Positions 9,112 to 19,200 are shown, counted from the first letter of the stretch. The stretch is 64,000 nt of DNA from DATKPE01 sp035524335 (GCA_035524335.1 DATKPE010000061.1:62001-126000); one strand, 5' to 3'. Made by a program: numbers and translations. Notes: a model not told the origin generated them from the sequence alone.

Positions 9112-9720
9112 CTATTTGTGTTCAGCGTCTCCCGGCGCCTTCTTGTTCATCTCGAACAGCAGGGTGATTTCAACTTCCTTGCTCACAATCAGGCCGCCCT
9201 GGTCGAGGGTCCGGTTCCATTTTACGCCGTAATCAAACCGGTTGACGGTGGTGGTGGCCCGGAAGCCGGCCTTCGTGTTGCCTCTCTGGTCGGTGAGCGA
9301 TCCGGTATATTTCGCATCCAGCACCACCGGTTTTGTAACGTCCCGGATGGTGAGATTTCCGGCGATTTTATATGTATTCTCGCCGGTCTTTTCGAATGAC
9401 GTGCTCTTGAAGCTGATCGTGGGATACTTTTCCACGTTGAAAAAGTCGTCGGTTTTAAGATGATTGTCGCGCATTTCATTGTCCGTCGTCACGCTCGCGG
9501 TCTTGATGACGGCCTCGACGGTGCTTCCGGAAAAATCGTCCTTCCCCTGCGTCAGCGTCACGTCGAAATCGGTGAACCTGCCGCTCACCTCGTTGATAAG
9601 CATGTGCGTCACGGAAAACCTGACGGTACTGTGTGCCTTATCCCCTTTCCACGTCGTCTGCGCGGAGGCTCCCGCAAGCGACAGGGCAAGGAGAAGAACA
9701 AGAGCGATATTTCGTTTCAT
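9112..9720 (-). CDS. YceI-family periplasmic lipid-binding protein
   Basis: 202 residues: a signal peptide (NIALVLLLALSLAGASAQ) followed by the YceI beta-barrel. The opening WKGDKAHSTVRFSVTHM and the later FNVEKYPTISFKSTSFE and GNLTIRDVTKPVVLD are family hallmarks. YceI proteins bind isoprenoid-type amphiphiles inside a lipocalin-like barrel and are usually linked to alkaline, acid or oxidative stress. It lies 28 bp behind the marR gene, probably in one operon controlled by that regulator. Confidence 0.95.
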   Translation of the reverse strand: MKRNIALVLLLALSLAGASAQTTWKGDKAHSTVRFSVTHMLINEVSGRFTDFDVTLTQGKDDFSGSTVEAVIKTASVTTDNEMRDNHLKTDDFFNVEKYPTISFKSTSFEKTGENTYKIAGNLTIRDVTKPVVLDAKYTGSLTDQRGNTKAGFRATTTVNRFDYGVKWNRTLDQGGLIVSKEVEITLLFEMNKKAPGDAEHK

Positions 9721-9748
9721 TGCGTGTTCCTTCTGATGGATGAATGGA

Positions 9749-10222
9749 TTATTGTTGATTTCCGAACGAACGCTGCTGCAGACCGACGCCGAGTTTCTTC
9801 AGAAGCCCCGCGAGCTGATGCTGTTCCTCCTCCGTCAGAACGGATGCGATTTCGGCGACCCGGTGCGCGTGCAGGGTAAAGATGTCCTCGAACATTTTCT
9901 TTCCCCGCGCCGTGAGGGAGGCAACAACGGCCCTGCGATCGGACGCGCTGTGCGTCCGCTCGACCAGCCCCTCCTTCTCGAGATTGTCGATCACGCAGGT
10001 CATGTTCCCCCCGCTGACGAGCCGCTTGCGCGAGAGTTCGCCAAGCGTGAGAGGACCGAGATGACCGAGACATTCGATGACCCCGAACTGCGGCTCGGTG
10101 AGCCCGAAGGAACGGATGTTTTCCCCGGCATGCTTGCCGAAGGTCGCCCTCGCCCTGACGAGCTTGACCCAGAGCCCCAGGGCCAGATCCGCCTTTCTGC
10201 CGTATTTTCTGATCGATCGCAA
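9749..10222 (-). CDS. MarR-family transcriptional regulator
   Basis: 157 residues with a winged helix-turn-helix: GPLTLGELSRKRLVSGGNMTCVIDNLEKEGLV, then the wing RTHSASDRRAVVASLTARGKKMFE, the usual MarR signature. The start must be the TTG at 10220-10222, because an in-frame TAA lies three codons upstream and no ATG occurs until after the HTH has begun. It is transcribed with yceI and is divergent from a two-gene membrane module, so it may regulate both. The effector is unknown. Confidence 0.93.
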   Translation of the reverse strand: MRSIRKYGRKADLALGLWVKLVRARATFGKHAGENIRSFGLTEPQFGVIECLGHLGPLTLGELSRKRLVSGGNMTCVIDNLEKEGLVERTHSASDRRAVVASLTARGKKMFEDIFTLHAHRVAEIASVLTEEEQHQLAGLLKKLGVGLQQRSFGNQQ

Positions 10223-10250
10223 GCGATTTTATGCTTTAAACATGAAATAT

Positions 10251-10260
10251 TTAAATTTAA
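10251..10260. promoter_or_regulatory. AT-rich palindrome at the marR promoter, candidate operator
   Basis: A perfect 10-bp palindrome TTAAATTTAA covers the expected marR start point and touches the -10 hexamer. MarR proteins bind AT-rich inverted repeats at such positions, but a 10-bp AT palindrome is easily met by chance here. Confidence 0.3.
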
Positions 10261-10287
10261 GATAAATAATTTGAAGATAATTGTCAA
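10259..10287 (-). promoter_or_regulatory. Sigma-70-like promoter of marR-yceI
   Basis: On the minus strand TTGACA (10282-10287), 17 bp, then TATCTT (10259-10264). This supports the TTG start of marR at 10222, about 30 bases downstream of the expected start point. Confidence 0.65.
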
Positions 10288-10308
10288 GCACGCCGCGGAG
10301 CGCTTTTT

Positions 10309-10336
10309 TTGTGTTGCAGAAAAACCTCACTATATT
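10309..10336 (+). promoter_or_regulatory. Weak promoter candidate for the membrane module
   Basis: TTGTGT (10309-10314), 16 bp, TATATT (10331-10336), 33 bp before the ATG at 10369. It is divergent from the marR promoter. Confidence 0.4.
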
Positions 10337-10368
10337 ACGCCTCACAATTACCACACGGAGAACGATCA

Positions 10369-10932
10369 ATGAACATACGAATGCTGATGGCCGGACTTGT
10401 CGGGGGAATCATCCTGTTCCTCTGGGGATTTCTCGCGTGGGTCATTCTTCCCATTCACAAGGCGTCCCTGCATGATATTCCGAGGCAGGATTCCGTGATC
10501 ACCGCACTGAAATCCTCCCTCTCCGAGAAGGGCGTCTATCCCTTCCCGTCGATGCTGCCCGGCGAACAACAGCAGTGGGAGGAGCGGTACCGGAAGGGAC
10601 CTGTGGGGATGATTGTGTACGATCCCGCGGGATCCTCCCCCACCATGCCGTCGCAGATGGCGGTCGGTTTCCTCATCAACATCGTCTCGGCGTTTTTCGT
10701 CGCCTGGTTTCTCGCCCGCAGTACCGCCTTTAATGCTTCCTACATCAAGCGCGTGGCCTACTGCGGAATGTACGGGATCTTCCTGGTTGCCGCCTCCACG
10801 CTCGTCATGTGGAACTGGTTCAACGAGCCGGGAGACTGGGTGACGGGGCTCATCATCGATTATGTGGCCGGATGGACGCTTGCCGGGATCGGCATCGCCG
10901 CCATCATGAAACCTCTTCCGCCGCGCGCATGA
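10369..10932 (+). CDS. Conserved hypothetical membrane protein (four predicted TM segments)
   Basis: 187 residues from the ATG at 10369, preceded by CGGAG nine bases upstream. TM segments: residues about 8-28 (GLVGGIILFLWGFLAWVIL), 98-115, 128-146 and 155-175, with an extramembrane loop of roughly 60 residues after the first. I recognise no named family. The stop overlaps the next start (ATGA), so the two products are probably made together and may form a complex. Its position opposite marR-yceI hints at a stress or envelope role, but that is context only. Confidence 0.72.
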   Translation: MNIRMLMAGLVGGIILFLWGFLAWVILPIHKASLHDIPRQDSVITALKSSLSEKGVYPFPSMLPGEQQQWEERYRKGPVGMIVYDPAGSSPTMPSQMAVGFLINIVSAFFVAWFLARSTAFNASYIKRVAYCGMYGIFLVAASTLVMWNWFNEPGDWVTGLIIDYVAGWTLAGIGIAAIMKPLPPRA

Positions 10933-11720
10933 GCCGTCAGGCATTCTTCTGGATTCTCGCCTTCGTCATCACGGCCGGAGCCGCCGTCTACCAGCGGGCG
11001 ACCGGCCCGACGTTCCCCGTCATCGGCAAAACCGAACTGCGCGGTACATCCATTTCCTACCGCTTCGAGCGGAGTCACTCGGGTTCGGCCGATCACACGG
11101 TCGAACTGGTCTGCCCCGACCGGTCCGCCCGCGGCGTCCTGTTCTGGAAACGGTACAAAACGGACGAGCCGTGGACCTCTGTCCCGATGACGGGAGATCC
11201 TCTCAGGGCGAACCTGCCCGGCCAGCCTCCCGCAGGCAAGCTGATGTACTACGTGAAACTGACTTCTGGCGATACGGAAGCAGTCGTCCCTCCCGCCGGA
11301 CCGGTCGTGATCAGGTTCAAAGGGGATGTCCCTCTCCCGATCCTGGTGACACACATTGCGCTCATGTTTATCGGCATGTTCGTCTCGACGCGGGCGGGAC
11401 TGGAATTTTTCCGGAAGAATCCCTCTCCCGGTCTCCTCCCGTACTGGACCGCCGCACTGCTTGCGGTCGGAGGCCTCGTCTTTGGTCCGGTCGTCCAGAA
11501 ATATGCATTCGACGCCTACTGGTCGGGGTGGCCCTTCGGTCCCGATCTGACCGACAATAAAACCGCCCTCATCGTGATCTCCTGGATCACAGCGGCGATC
11601 ATGCTGAAGCGCTCCCGGCATCCGGAGCGCTGGGCGCTGGCCGCGGCGGTGATCACACTCGGCGTGTACATGATTCCGCACAGCGTCTTCGGGTCCGAAC
11701 TGCACTACCCGCTGAAGTAA
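10929..11720 (+). CDS. Hypothetical membrane protein coupled to the preceding gene
   Basis: 263 residues from the ATG that overlaps the previous TGA. Layout: one N-terminal TM helix (residues 5-20), a soluble beta-rich extracytoplasmic domain of about 115 residues containing VLFWKRYKTDEPWTSVPM and a MYYVKLTSG segment (an Ig-like or fibronectin-like impression), then four TM helices (about 137-155, 170-188, 210-227, 235-250). I recognise no named family. The frame is open further upstream, but that part lies inside the previous gene and has no ribosome-binding site. Confidence 0.7.
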   Translation: MSRQAFFWILAFVITAGAAVYQRATGPTFPVIGKTELRGTSISYRFERSHSGSADHTVELVCPDRSARGVLFWKRYKTDEPWTSVPMTGDPLRANLPGQPPAGKLMYYVKLTSGDTEAVVPPAGPVVIRFKGDVPLPILVTHIALMFIGMFVSTRAGLEFFRKNPSPGLLPYWTAALLAVGGLVFGPVVQKYAFDAYWSGWPFGPDLTDNKTALIVISWITAAIMLKRSRHPERWALAAAVITLGVYMIPHSVFGSELHYPLK

Positions 11721-11745
11721 TCCCGGCGGGGACCTTCATAAACAG

Positions 11746-11772
11746 GCGCGCCGGCTTTCGGGGCCGGCGCGC
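11746..11772. terminator. GC-rich hairpin between convergent genes
   Basis: A perfect 10-bp stem, GCGCGCCGGC (11746-11755) with GCCGGCGCGC (11763-11772), and a 7-base loop. It lies between the membrane module and korC, which end toward each other. No T-run follows on either strand, so if it ends transcription it is not a classical intrinsic terminator. Confidence 0.45.
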
Positions 11773-11802
11773 GGTGCGACACTGTTCCGATACCTCCGGG
11801 CC

Positions 11803-12414
11803 TCAGACTCCGATCCCTTCCGCCGGAGCCTTTTTCCCCGTCAGCGACATACCGTACTCGTATCCCCGGTCGAATGCCTTCAGATTGAGTTCCTCCGTTC
11901 CCTTCGGCACCGAAATGCCGACCGCTTTCCGCATTGCGCCGGGATCGATCAGCGAGGTGACCGCGGTGAGAAATCCCATCATCACGATGTTGACAACCAG
12001 TTTTTTACCGAGCTCCTCGGCAAAGCGGGTTGCGGGAATCGAATAATGCCTGACGTCTTTCCGCAGGTTATGCGGAACCACGAGCTCTTCCTCGGTGATC
12101 AGCAGGCCTCCGGGAGCCAGTTCGGGGGTGAATTTGGAATACGCTTCCTGCGACATCACGACCATGAGCGTCGGCTGGGTGATATACGGATAGGTGATCT
12201 GCTTTTCGGAAACGATGACCTGCGCACTGCAGGAACTCCCGCGCGCTTCCGGTCCGAACGCCTGGATCATCGTCGCAAATTTGTTGTCATAAATCGAGGC
12301 CGCACGACCGAGGATGTATCCGCTGAGGATGACTCCCTGGCCGCCGAATCCCCCGATTTTGATTTCGGTCCGTTCCGCAGGTTTATCCGTTGTAGGGGAC
12401 ATAGCGATCACCAA
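11803..12414 (-). CDS. korC: 2-oxoacid:ferredoxin oxidoreductase, gamma subunit
   Basis: 203 residues. The GGFGGQGVILSGYILGRA start is the gamma-domain signature of the 2-oxoacid:acceptor oxidoreductase family, and FGPEARGSSCSAQVIVS follows as usual. It acts with korA, korB and korD upstream to convert 2-oxoglutarate (or a related 2-oxoacid) and CoA to the acyl-CoA and CO2, reducing ferredoxin. The complex also runs reductively in the reverse TCA cycle. The first ATG (12414) lies 32 bases inside korB; the ATG at 12402 is an alternative. Confidence 0.93.
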   Translation of the reverse strand: MVIAMSPTTDKPAERTEIKIGGFGGQGVILSGYILGRAASIYDNKFATMIQAFGPEARGSSCSAQVIVSEKQITYPYITQPTLMVVMSQEAYSKFTPELAPGGLLITEEELVVPHNLRKDVRHYSIPATRFAEELGKKLVVNIVMMGFLTAVTSLIDPGAMRKAVGISVPKGTEELNLKAFDRGYEYGMSLTGKKAPAEGIGV

Positions 12415-13258
12415 GTTTGTTCCGGTAATATTCGTTCATCGCATCGAGATAGGTCGGACGTTCCTTGTCGACAAACTTTCCGAGGATGATTTTTCCCTGA
12501 AAATCGATGCCGATCGATTTTGTGTCCGCGTCGTTCCGGATCTCGCTGTGATCGCGGAAATACATCATCTGGTCGAGACCGTCTCCCAGCTTGTTCCTCC
12601 GGCTGAAGAGCGTCGGACAGGGGGCCAGAATTTCGACGAACGAAAATCCCTTTTTCGCGATCGCCTCTTTGATCGCCTTCGTGACGTGGCGGACATGGTA
12701 GGCGGTCCAGCGCGCCACGTAAACCGCGCCGCTGGATTCCGCGAGGTACGGAAGATTGAAGGGCTGTTCAAAATTTCCGAACGGCGTGGTGGACGCCGTC
12801 GCAGTCTGCGGTGTGGTCGGCGCCACCTGGCCGCCGGTCATGCCGTAAATGAAATTGTTGATCAGGATGACGGTGAGGTCCAGATTCCGGCGGCAGGCGT
12901 GGATGAAATGGTTCCCGCCGATCGCGGTCAGGTCCCCGTCGCCGCTGTAGACAACCACCTTGAGTTCGGGATTCGCCAGTTTCAGACCGGTCGCAAAGGG
13001 AATGGCCCTGCCGTGTGTGGCATGGAATGAATCGAGGTTGATGTACCCCGCCACCCGGCCGGTGCACCCGATACCCGAAACAACGGCGACCCTGGAGAGA
13101 TCGAGTCCGCTTGTTTCGAGTGCGTGAGCAAAGCAGTTGACCGTGGTGCCGATGCCGCAGCCGGGGCACCAGATGTGCGGCATCCGCTCCATGCGGAGAA
13201 ACTCTTCCACCGTGTTTCCCGGCGGGGCCGCTTCGACGTCGAACAGTTCTTCTGCCAC
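12383..13258 (-). CDS. korB: 2-oxoacid:ferredoxin oxidoreductase, beta (TPP-binding) subunit
   Basis: 291 residues. The WCPGCGIGTT motif and the thiamine-diphosphate/Mg site YSGDGDLTAIGGNH ... NNFIYGMTGGQ mark the catalytic beta subunit. SGIGCTGR after the first motif is also typical. Gene order D-A-B-C with 4-bp to 32-bp overlaps and a 6-bp gap indicates a single operon. Substrate preference (2-oxoglutarate rather than pyruvate) is inferred from the korDABC arrangement and subunit sizes. Confidence 0.95.
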   Translation of the reverse strand: MAEELFDVEAAPPGNTVEEFLRMERMPHIWCPGCGIGTTVNCFAHALETSGLDLSRVAVVSGIGCTGRVAGYINLDSFHATHGRAIPFATGLKLANPELKVVVYSGDGDLTAIGGNHFIHACRRNLDLTVILINNFIYGMTGGQVAPTTPQTATASTTPFGNFEQPFNLPYLAESSGAVYVARWTAYHVRHVTKAIKEAIAKKGFSFVEILAPCPTLFSRRNKLGDGLDQMMYFRDHSEIRNDADTKSIGIDFQGKIILGKFVDKERPTYLDAMNEYYRNKLGDRYVPYNG

Positions 13259-13264
13259 GTTCCT

Positions 13265-14437
13265 CTATCCTTTCATGCCGATGATTGCCTGATAGATATC
13301 CCGGGGATTATGCACAGACCCGCCGCTGTGCGGAACCGAACGCACCGCCGACCGGCCCGACGTACCGCGCTCAACCTCGAGCACCATCTGCCCCAGATTG
13401 ATCTCCGGCACGACGAACCCGCGGACTTTCGCCGACAGCTCGGCGATCCGCTGTTCCGGAAACGGCCAGCAGACAATGAGCCGCAGGTGCCCGACCTTCA
13501 CTCCTTCACGCCGCGCCTGCTCGATCGCCGGTACCGCCGTCCGGGAGGTGATGCCGTAACTTACCACGACCACGTCGGCGCCCTCGACGCCGTCCTCTTC
13601 ATAGTCGAGTATGTCGGCAACGTTATACCTGATCTTGTTCACGAGCCGCGGAATCAGTTTTTCCTGCGTCGCAACGGTCATGTTCGGATAACCGTGCTCA
13701 TCGTGGGTAAGGCCGGTGACATGAATGTTGTAGCCGTCGCCGGCTTTCACCATCGGCGGGACAAGATTCGGTCCCGGCCGGTAGAGCTCGAACTCGTCCC
13801 GGGGTCCGTCATAATAATTCCGTTCAACGATTTCAATCGTATCGGCCGGCGGAATCATCACGCGCTCCGTCATGTGACCGACGCACTCGTCCATCATGAA
13901 GAGAACCGGAACCCGGTAGATCTCCGCCAGATTGAACGCCTTGATTGTGAGATCAAAACATTCCTGCGGCGAATTCGGTGAGAGGGCGATGATGCCGTAA
14001 TCTCCGTGCGATCCCCACCGCGCCTGCATCATGTCCCCCTGCCCCGGCTGGGTCGGCAGACCGGTGGAGGGGCCTGCGCGCTGGACATCGACGAACACGC
14101 ACGGCGTTTCGGTCATCGCCGCGTATCCAATGTGCTCCATCATGAGCGAAAATCCGGGTCCGGACGTCACGGTCATCGATTTTTTACCGCCCCACACCGC
14201 TCCCTGAATGGCGATCGAGGAGGCGATTTCGTCCTCCATCTGGATGAACACCCCTCCGACGAACGGGAACCGTTCAGCGATGCGTTCCACCACCTCCGTC
14301 GACGGGGTGATCGGATAACCGGCCACAAACCTGCATCCCGCAGCGATCGCTCCTTCACAGCATGCGTGATCTCCGTCGATGAAATGTGCGCCGGTCAGAA
14401 CTCCCCGGGGATCCGCGGTCGATTTTTTGTTGTTCAT
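13265..14437 (-). CDS. korA: 2-oxoacid:ferredoxin oxidoreductase, alpha subunit
   Basis: 390 residues from the ATG at 14435-14437, which overlaps the korD stop (ATGA). An earlier in-frame start would extend it into korD without support. Motifs: GCRFVAGYPITPSTEVVE near the N-terminus, EDEIASSIAIQGAVWGGKKSMTVTSGPG, and STGLPTQPGQGDMMQARWGSHGD, all hallmarks of the alpha (pyrimidine-binding) subunit. It pairs with korB to form the active site. The C-terminal part (about 280-390) is the CoA-side domain II. Confidence 0.95.
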   Translation of the reverse strand: MNNKKSTADPRGVLTGAHFIDGDHACCEGAIAAGCRFVAGYPITPSTEVVERIAERFPFVGGVFIQMEDEIASSIAIQGAVWGGKKSMTVTSGPGFSLMMEHIGYAAMTETPCVFVDVQRAGPSTGLPTQPGQGDMMQARWGSHGDYGIIALSPNSPQECFDLTIKAFNLAEIYRVPVLFMMDECVGHMTERVMIPPADTIEIVERNYYDGPRDEFELYRPGPNLVPPMVKAGDGYNIHVTGLTHDEHGYPNMTVATQEKLIPRLVNKIRYNVADILDYEEDGVEGADVVVVSYGITSRTAVPAIEQARREGVKVGHLRLIVCWPFPEQRIAELSAKVRGFVVPEINLGQMVLEVERGTSGRSAVRSVPHSGGSVHNPRDIYQAIIGMKG

Positions 14438-14682
14438 GACGCTTTTTTCCCGTGGACAAAACCATAGATGGCAAAATCGGGGCACATCAGTCCGCAGACG
14501 TTACAGCCGTTGCATTTCTCTTCCGAAATGAGCACCGGCGGATGGTACCCTTTTTTGTTGTACTGCTCCGAAAGCTTCAGAGCTTCGGTTGGACAGAACT
14601 CCACACAGAACGCGCACCCTTTACAGCGCTCGGCTGTGATCACGATCGATCCGCGCCCTTTTTTCGTTTTTTCCCTGGTCAT
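14434..14682 (-). CDS. korD: 2-oxoacid:ferredoxin oxidoreductase, delta subunit (2[4Fe-4S] ferredoxin)
   Basis: 82 residues with two complete 4Fe-4S motifs, CKGCAFCVEFCP and CNGCNVCGLMCP. It accepts electrons from the TPP site of korAB and passes them to free ferredoxin. It is the first gene of the operon. I see no convincing promoter in the 277 bp upstream, which hold only a small CCGCG-aaata-CGCGG hairpin (14753-14767). Confidence 0.94.
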   Translation of the reverse strand: MTREKTKKGRGSIVITAERCKGCAFCVEFCPTEALKLSEQYNKKGYHPPVLISEEKCNGCNVCGLMCPDFAIYGFVHGKKAS

Positions 14683-14934
14683 GGTACTTTCAGCGAGATG
14701 GCATGATCAATACATTACATCACATTGTACGCCAGAATGATACCCGCCTATGCCGCGAAATACGCGGATTTAAGGCATCTTTCTCTCAATTCTGAAAGAA
14801 GACGGAGGGCGAACTTCTTAATATTGAAGTAGTTCGGCAGGATGATGTTCCGGTGAAAAGAGAAGACAGGACCCGGCCCGACGGATGGGATTATCCGGCG
14901 GCTCCGGAGGTCAGGAGTGAGCGCGGCCTTCCGC

Positions 14935-14954
14935 GACCGGTCCGCAGACCGGTC
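14935..14954 (-). terminator. Hairpin directly behind the operon 2 tolC
   Basis: Two copies of the 8-bp palindrome GACCGGTC (14935-14942 and 14947-14954) separated by four bases can fold into an 8-bp stem, starting six bases after the stop at 14960. There is no T-run. Confidence 0.4.
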
Positions 14955-14959
14955 TGCCG

Positions 14960-16258
14960 CTATTTAAGATCTCCCATCGCGAGATGGAGCCGGACAAGCG
15001 CAGTCGAGTAATCGTAGAGCGACTGGATGCGGGTGATGTGCGCATCCGCGAGCGATTGCCGGGCGTCGGTCACTTCGATCAAGCCGCCGACTCCCGCCGC
15101 GTACTGTTTTTCCGCGAGGGTAAGGCTCTGTTCGGCCTCCTCCACGAGCTTGTCGGTGGCCGCAATCTCCTCCTGGGCGGCCCGGAGATTCAGATAGTAC
15201 TGCTCGACCTCCAGCATGATCGATTCCTGAAGCAGATCGTACGTGGCCTGTGCGCCCTCCTCGCCCGCCCTCGCCTGATCGACTCCCGCCTGCGTTGCAA
15301 ATCCCTGAAATATCGGAAAGGTCAGCGTCAGGCCGATATTCCACCGGCTGAGGAGGGGGAGATTGAAGTTTGTCCAGTTGTACGCTCCGCTCGCGACCAG
15401 ATTCGGCATGTGCTGTGCCCATGCGGCCGTGACCAGCGACTTGTTCGCTTCGACCCGCGCCGCGGCGGCCAGAAGTTCCGGCCGGTGCTGACGCGCGAAC
15501 GCCCTCACGGAATCGAGCGAGAGGGCAAATGAGTCCGCGGGAAAGCTGGATGTGACAAGGATCGGTGAGGCGGACTGGATCCCCATCGCATCCTCCAACT
15601 GCAGCTGGGCGATTTTTGCCCCGTTCTTCGCCTTGATGAGCGCGACGTTCGCATTCGCAAGATCAACCTCGGCCTTGGTGACATCGAACTGCGCCCGCGT
15701 ACCGACGCTGTAGAAGGCGCGCGTCTGTTTCAGATGTTCTTCGGCCTTGTCCACCGCTTCCTGATCCGCCGATACGACCTGCACGGCCTGCATCAGACCG
15801 TAGTAGGAGACCCGGGCATTCATGATCACCGACAGTCTGGTCGCATAATCGTCGTATGCGGCGGCGTCGACGAGCTGGCTCCCGGCGATCACCTTGCTCA
15901 CCATCTTTCCGAAATCGAGCACAGTCTGCGTTGCGGCGATCCCGGTCGTATAGGTATTGTATCGCTGATTCGTCGGCGTCACGGTCGGGCTGAACACGAA
16001 TGCGCCGTCGGTATGGGTCAGGGTTGCGGTGCCGGTGATCTGGGGAAAATAATTCGACCGTGCGATCGTCAGACCTGCTTGCGCCGCCTCCCTGTTTGCA
16101 GAGGACTGGCGCATGGCCGGCTGATGTTCCAGCGCAATGGCGACCGCCTGTTCGATGCCGAGGGAATCGCTGGCCGGAGCTCCGGCCGGACGCGCCTCGA
16201 TCAGACCGCAGAGGAGAAGAAGCGGAAGTGTTCTGCCGGCGATTCTGTTGATCGTCAT
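14960..16258 (-). CDS. TolC-family outer-membrane efflux protein, operon 2
   Basis: 432 residues with a signal peptide (LPLLLLCGLIEARPAGA) and the two OEP repeats: LGIEQAVAIALEHQPAMRQ opens the first, FPADSFALSLDSVRAFARQ the second. The start overlaps the permease stop by four bases. It is the last gene of the tetR-mfp-rnd-tolC operon and supplies the outer-membrane channel. It shows only family-level resemblance to the TolC of operon 1, so the two pumps are not a recent duplication. Confidence 0.93.
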   Translation of the reverse strand: MTINRIAGRTLPLLLLCGLIEARPAGAPASDSLGIEQAVAIALEHQPAMRQSSANREAAQAGLTIARSNYFPQITGTATLTHTDGAFVFSPTVTPTNQRYNTYTTGIAATQTVLDFGKMVSKVIAGSQLVDAAAYDDYATRLSVIMNARVSYYGLMQAVQVVSADQEAVDKAEEHLKQTRAFYSVGTRAQFDVTKAEVDLANANVALIKAKNGAKIAQLQLEDAMGIQSASPILVTSSFPADSFALSLDSVRAFARQHRPELLAAAARVEANKSLVTAAWAQHMPNLVASGAYNWTNFNLPLLSRWNIGLTLTFPIFQGFATQAGVDQARAGEEGAQATYDLLQESIMLEVEQYYLNLRAAQEEIAATDKLVEEAEQSLTLAEKQYAAGVGGLIEVTDARQSLADAHITRIQSLYDYSTALVRLHLAMGDLK

Positions 16259-19200
16259 TCGTCAATCTCCCCGGATAAGATCTTTTCCTCGGACGGATCG
16301 ATTTCCCTCAGCTCCCGCTTGAACTTCTGCTCAAAGATAATATAGAGGGTCGGGATGAAAAAGAGGGTCAGAGCGGTGGAAACGGTGAGACCGCCGATGA
16401 CCGCAACCGCAAGAGGGGCCTGCGTCGATTCGCCGCCGAGCCCGATCGCCATCGGGATGAGGCCGAGCACCGTCGCCAGCGACGTCATAAGGATCGGTTT
16501 CAGCCTGGTGACGCCGGCGCGCTCGATCGCCTCCTTGAGTTCGATACCCCGCATTCTGAGGTGGTTGGTATAGTCCACAAGAAGAATGCCGTTGCTGACC
16601 ACGATGCCCACCATGACGATGACCCCCTGGAACGAGGTGACCGACAGGGTGGTGCGGGAGAGAAACAGGGCCCAGAGAACCCCCACGATTCCGAGCGGAA
16701 CGGTAAACATGATGATGAACGGATCGATGAGCGACTGGAACTGCGACGCCATCACGACATAGACGAGAAGGATAGCAAGCCCGAACGCCAGCAGCAGGTC
16801 GAGAAACGCCTTCTGCTGCTGCTCGATATTGCCGGTCAGCTTGATCTCGAAACCGGGCGGGAGCGAAAGTGTGTCGAGACGTTCGTGCAGTGCAGTGGCG
16901 ATACCGCCCAGATCGTATCCGGGTGCGACGTTGGCCGTGATTTCGATGAGCCGTTGCTGGTATTTCCGGTCGATCTGAACCGGCGCGTTTGTCTTGAAGA
17001 TGCTCGCGAGGTTCCCGAGAAGCACCGGATCGGTCCCGGCATTCGACACCACGAGGTTCCGGAGATCGTCGATGTTCGACCTGTTGTTTTCGTCGAGGCG
17101 CACGAGAATATTGTACTGATTGCCGGTGACCGGGTCGGTGTAGAGGGACGCCACCGCGCCGTTGATGCATGTGTTGATCGTGTTCGCGATCTGGGCGACG
17201 TTGATCCCGAGGGTGCCCGCCTTGTCGCGGTCGATGTGGACGAACAGCTCGGGGAGATTATCCTCGCGGCTGACCTGCACATCGGTGGCGCCCGGAATAC
17301 CGCGGACGATGTCGTTCACCCGCCTGGCGAGCTTCGCGCCGTCCGTCAGGTCGAAACCCCTGATTTCCACATCAACAGGTGCGGAAGTGCCGAAATTTAA
17401 CAAAAATCGCAGAAATCCGCTCGGACTGATGAACATGCTGGCGCCGGGAACTTTTGCCAGCCGCGGCCGGAGCGCTGTGATGATATCGAAAATAGAGCGT
17501 TTCCGCTGATCCGGCGGAACGAGCGCCACCTGGATATTCGCCGAGTGACTGCCCGTATTCCTGCTGAAGAAATTGGCGCTTCGCGTCGGGGGAACCCCGG
17601 CATCCGAGATAACCGCCTGAATTTCCGGAACGTCCTGTCTCAGAATTTCCTCAATCTGGCGCATGTACTGATCGGTGACCTCAACCCGGGTGCCGACGGG
17701 CAGTTTGACCGTGATCATGAACTGCCCTTCGTCCTGATCGGGGAAGAACTCGGTGCCGATGAATTTGAAGAGCACCAGCGATGCGAGGGCAAACACCACG
17801 ATGAGGGTGATCACCATGCGGCGGTGCGAGAGGGTCCACTGCAGCCAGCGGCGGTACACCGCGTCGATCTTGTCGAGCGTGTCGTGCGCCCACACCCTGA
17901 TCCGGTCCGGCAGTTTCTGTGAACCGCGGTCGAGCGCCTTTTCGGGCGGCAGGTAGTTCAGGCACATCAGCGGCGTCACGGAACGGGAGACGAAGAACGA
18001 TCCGAACAGCGCCACCGTTATGGTGATCGTCAGCGGAATGAACAGGAGCTTGGCGATACCCGTGAGGAACACGATCGGGAGAAAGACGATGACGGTCGTA
18101 AGGGTCGAGACGAAAATCGGCGCCGCCACCTCTTTTGCCGCCGCAAGCGTCTGCTGAAGTCGGGATTCGTTGGGCCTCGGGTGATTATAGTGACGGGAAA
18201 TCGCCTCCAGTTCCACGATGGAGTCGTCGACAAGCCTTCCCACGGCCAGCGCAAGACCGCCGAACGTCATGATGTTGAGCGTGACCCCGCCGAATCTGAA
18301 CCATATGAACGTGATGAGGATGGAAAGCGGAATCGCAACGATGATGATGAGCGTCCCGCGAACGTTTCTCAGGAAGAGGAGAATAACCGCCATAGCAAGA
18401 ACCGCGCCGAGAAACGCCTCGCGCTGGAGGCCGGAAATCGTCTGGCGGATGTACAGCGACTGGTCGAAGGAAAGAGTGATCTTGACACCGGGAGGTATGC
18501 CGGTCAGCTTCGGCAGTGCATGGAGGACGTTATCGACAACATCGACGGTATTTGCGCCGGCCAGCTTCTGGACTCTGAGCGTGAGTCCCGGTTTGCCGTT
18601 CACGCGGATGATCTCCGTCTCTTCCTGATAACTGTCGTCCACGTGGCCGACGTCCCGCACCCGGATGGGAATCCCGCGGACCGTCTTGATGACGATATCC
18701 CCCATCGGCTTCACAACATTGAACCGGCTCTCGGTCTGGAGGGTATAGTCGAGTTTGCCGGTTTTCAGGTCCCCCGACGGGAGGATCAGGTTGGAATTGG
18801 CCACTGCGTTGAAGACGTCCATCACGGGAAGCTGAAGCGCCTGGAGTCTCGTCCGGTCGAGGGTGACATGAATTTCCCGGATGCGTCCCCCCAGCACCTG
18901 CGCCGAGGCCACACCGGAGACGTGTTCAATCTGCGGCTCGATGACGTTCAGGCCGAGGTCATACAGATCCCGGGGATCGATGTTGCCCGAGACCGCAAGG
19001 TTGCAGACCGGAAGCTGGGTAATATCGAATCGGAGGGCGATCGGCTGGGTAACGCCGGTCGGCAGTTGGGTGAATATCCGGTTCACACGCTGGACGACGT
19101 CGACGAGACCGACGTCCAGGTTTGCGTTCCAGTTGAAATTGATGCGGACCTGTGAAATGCCCTCCCGGGTGCTCGACTGGACATAGTCGACGTCATTGAC

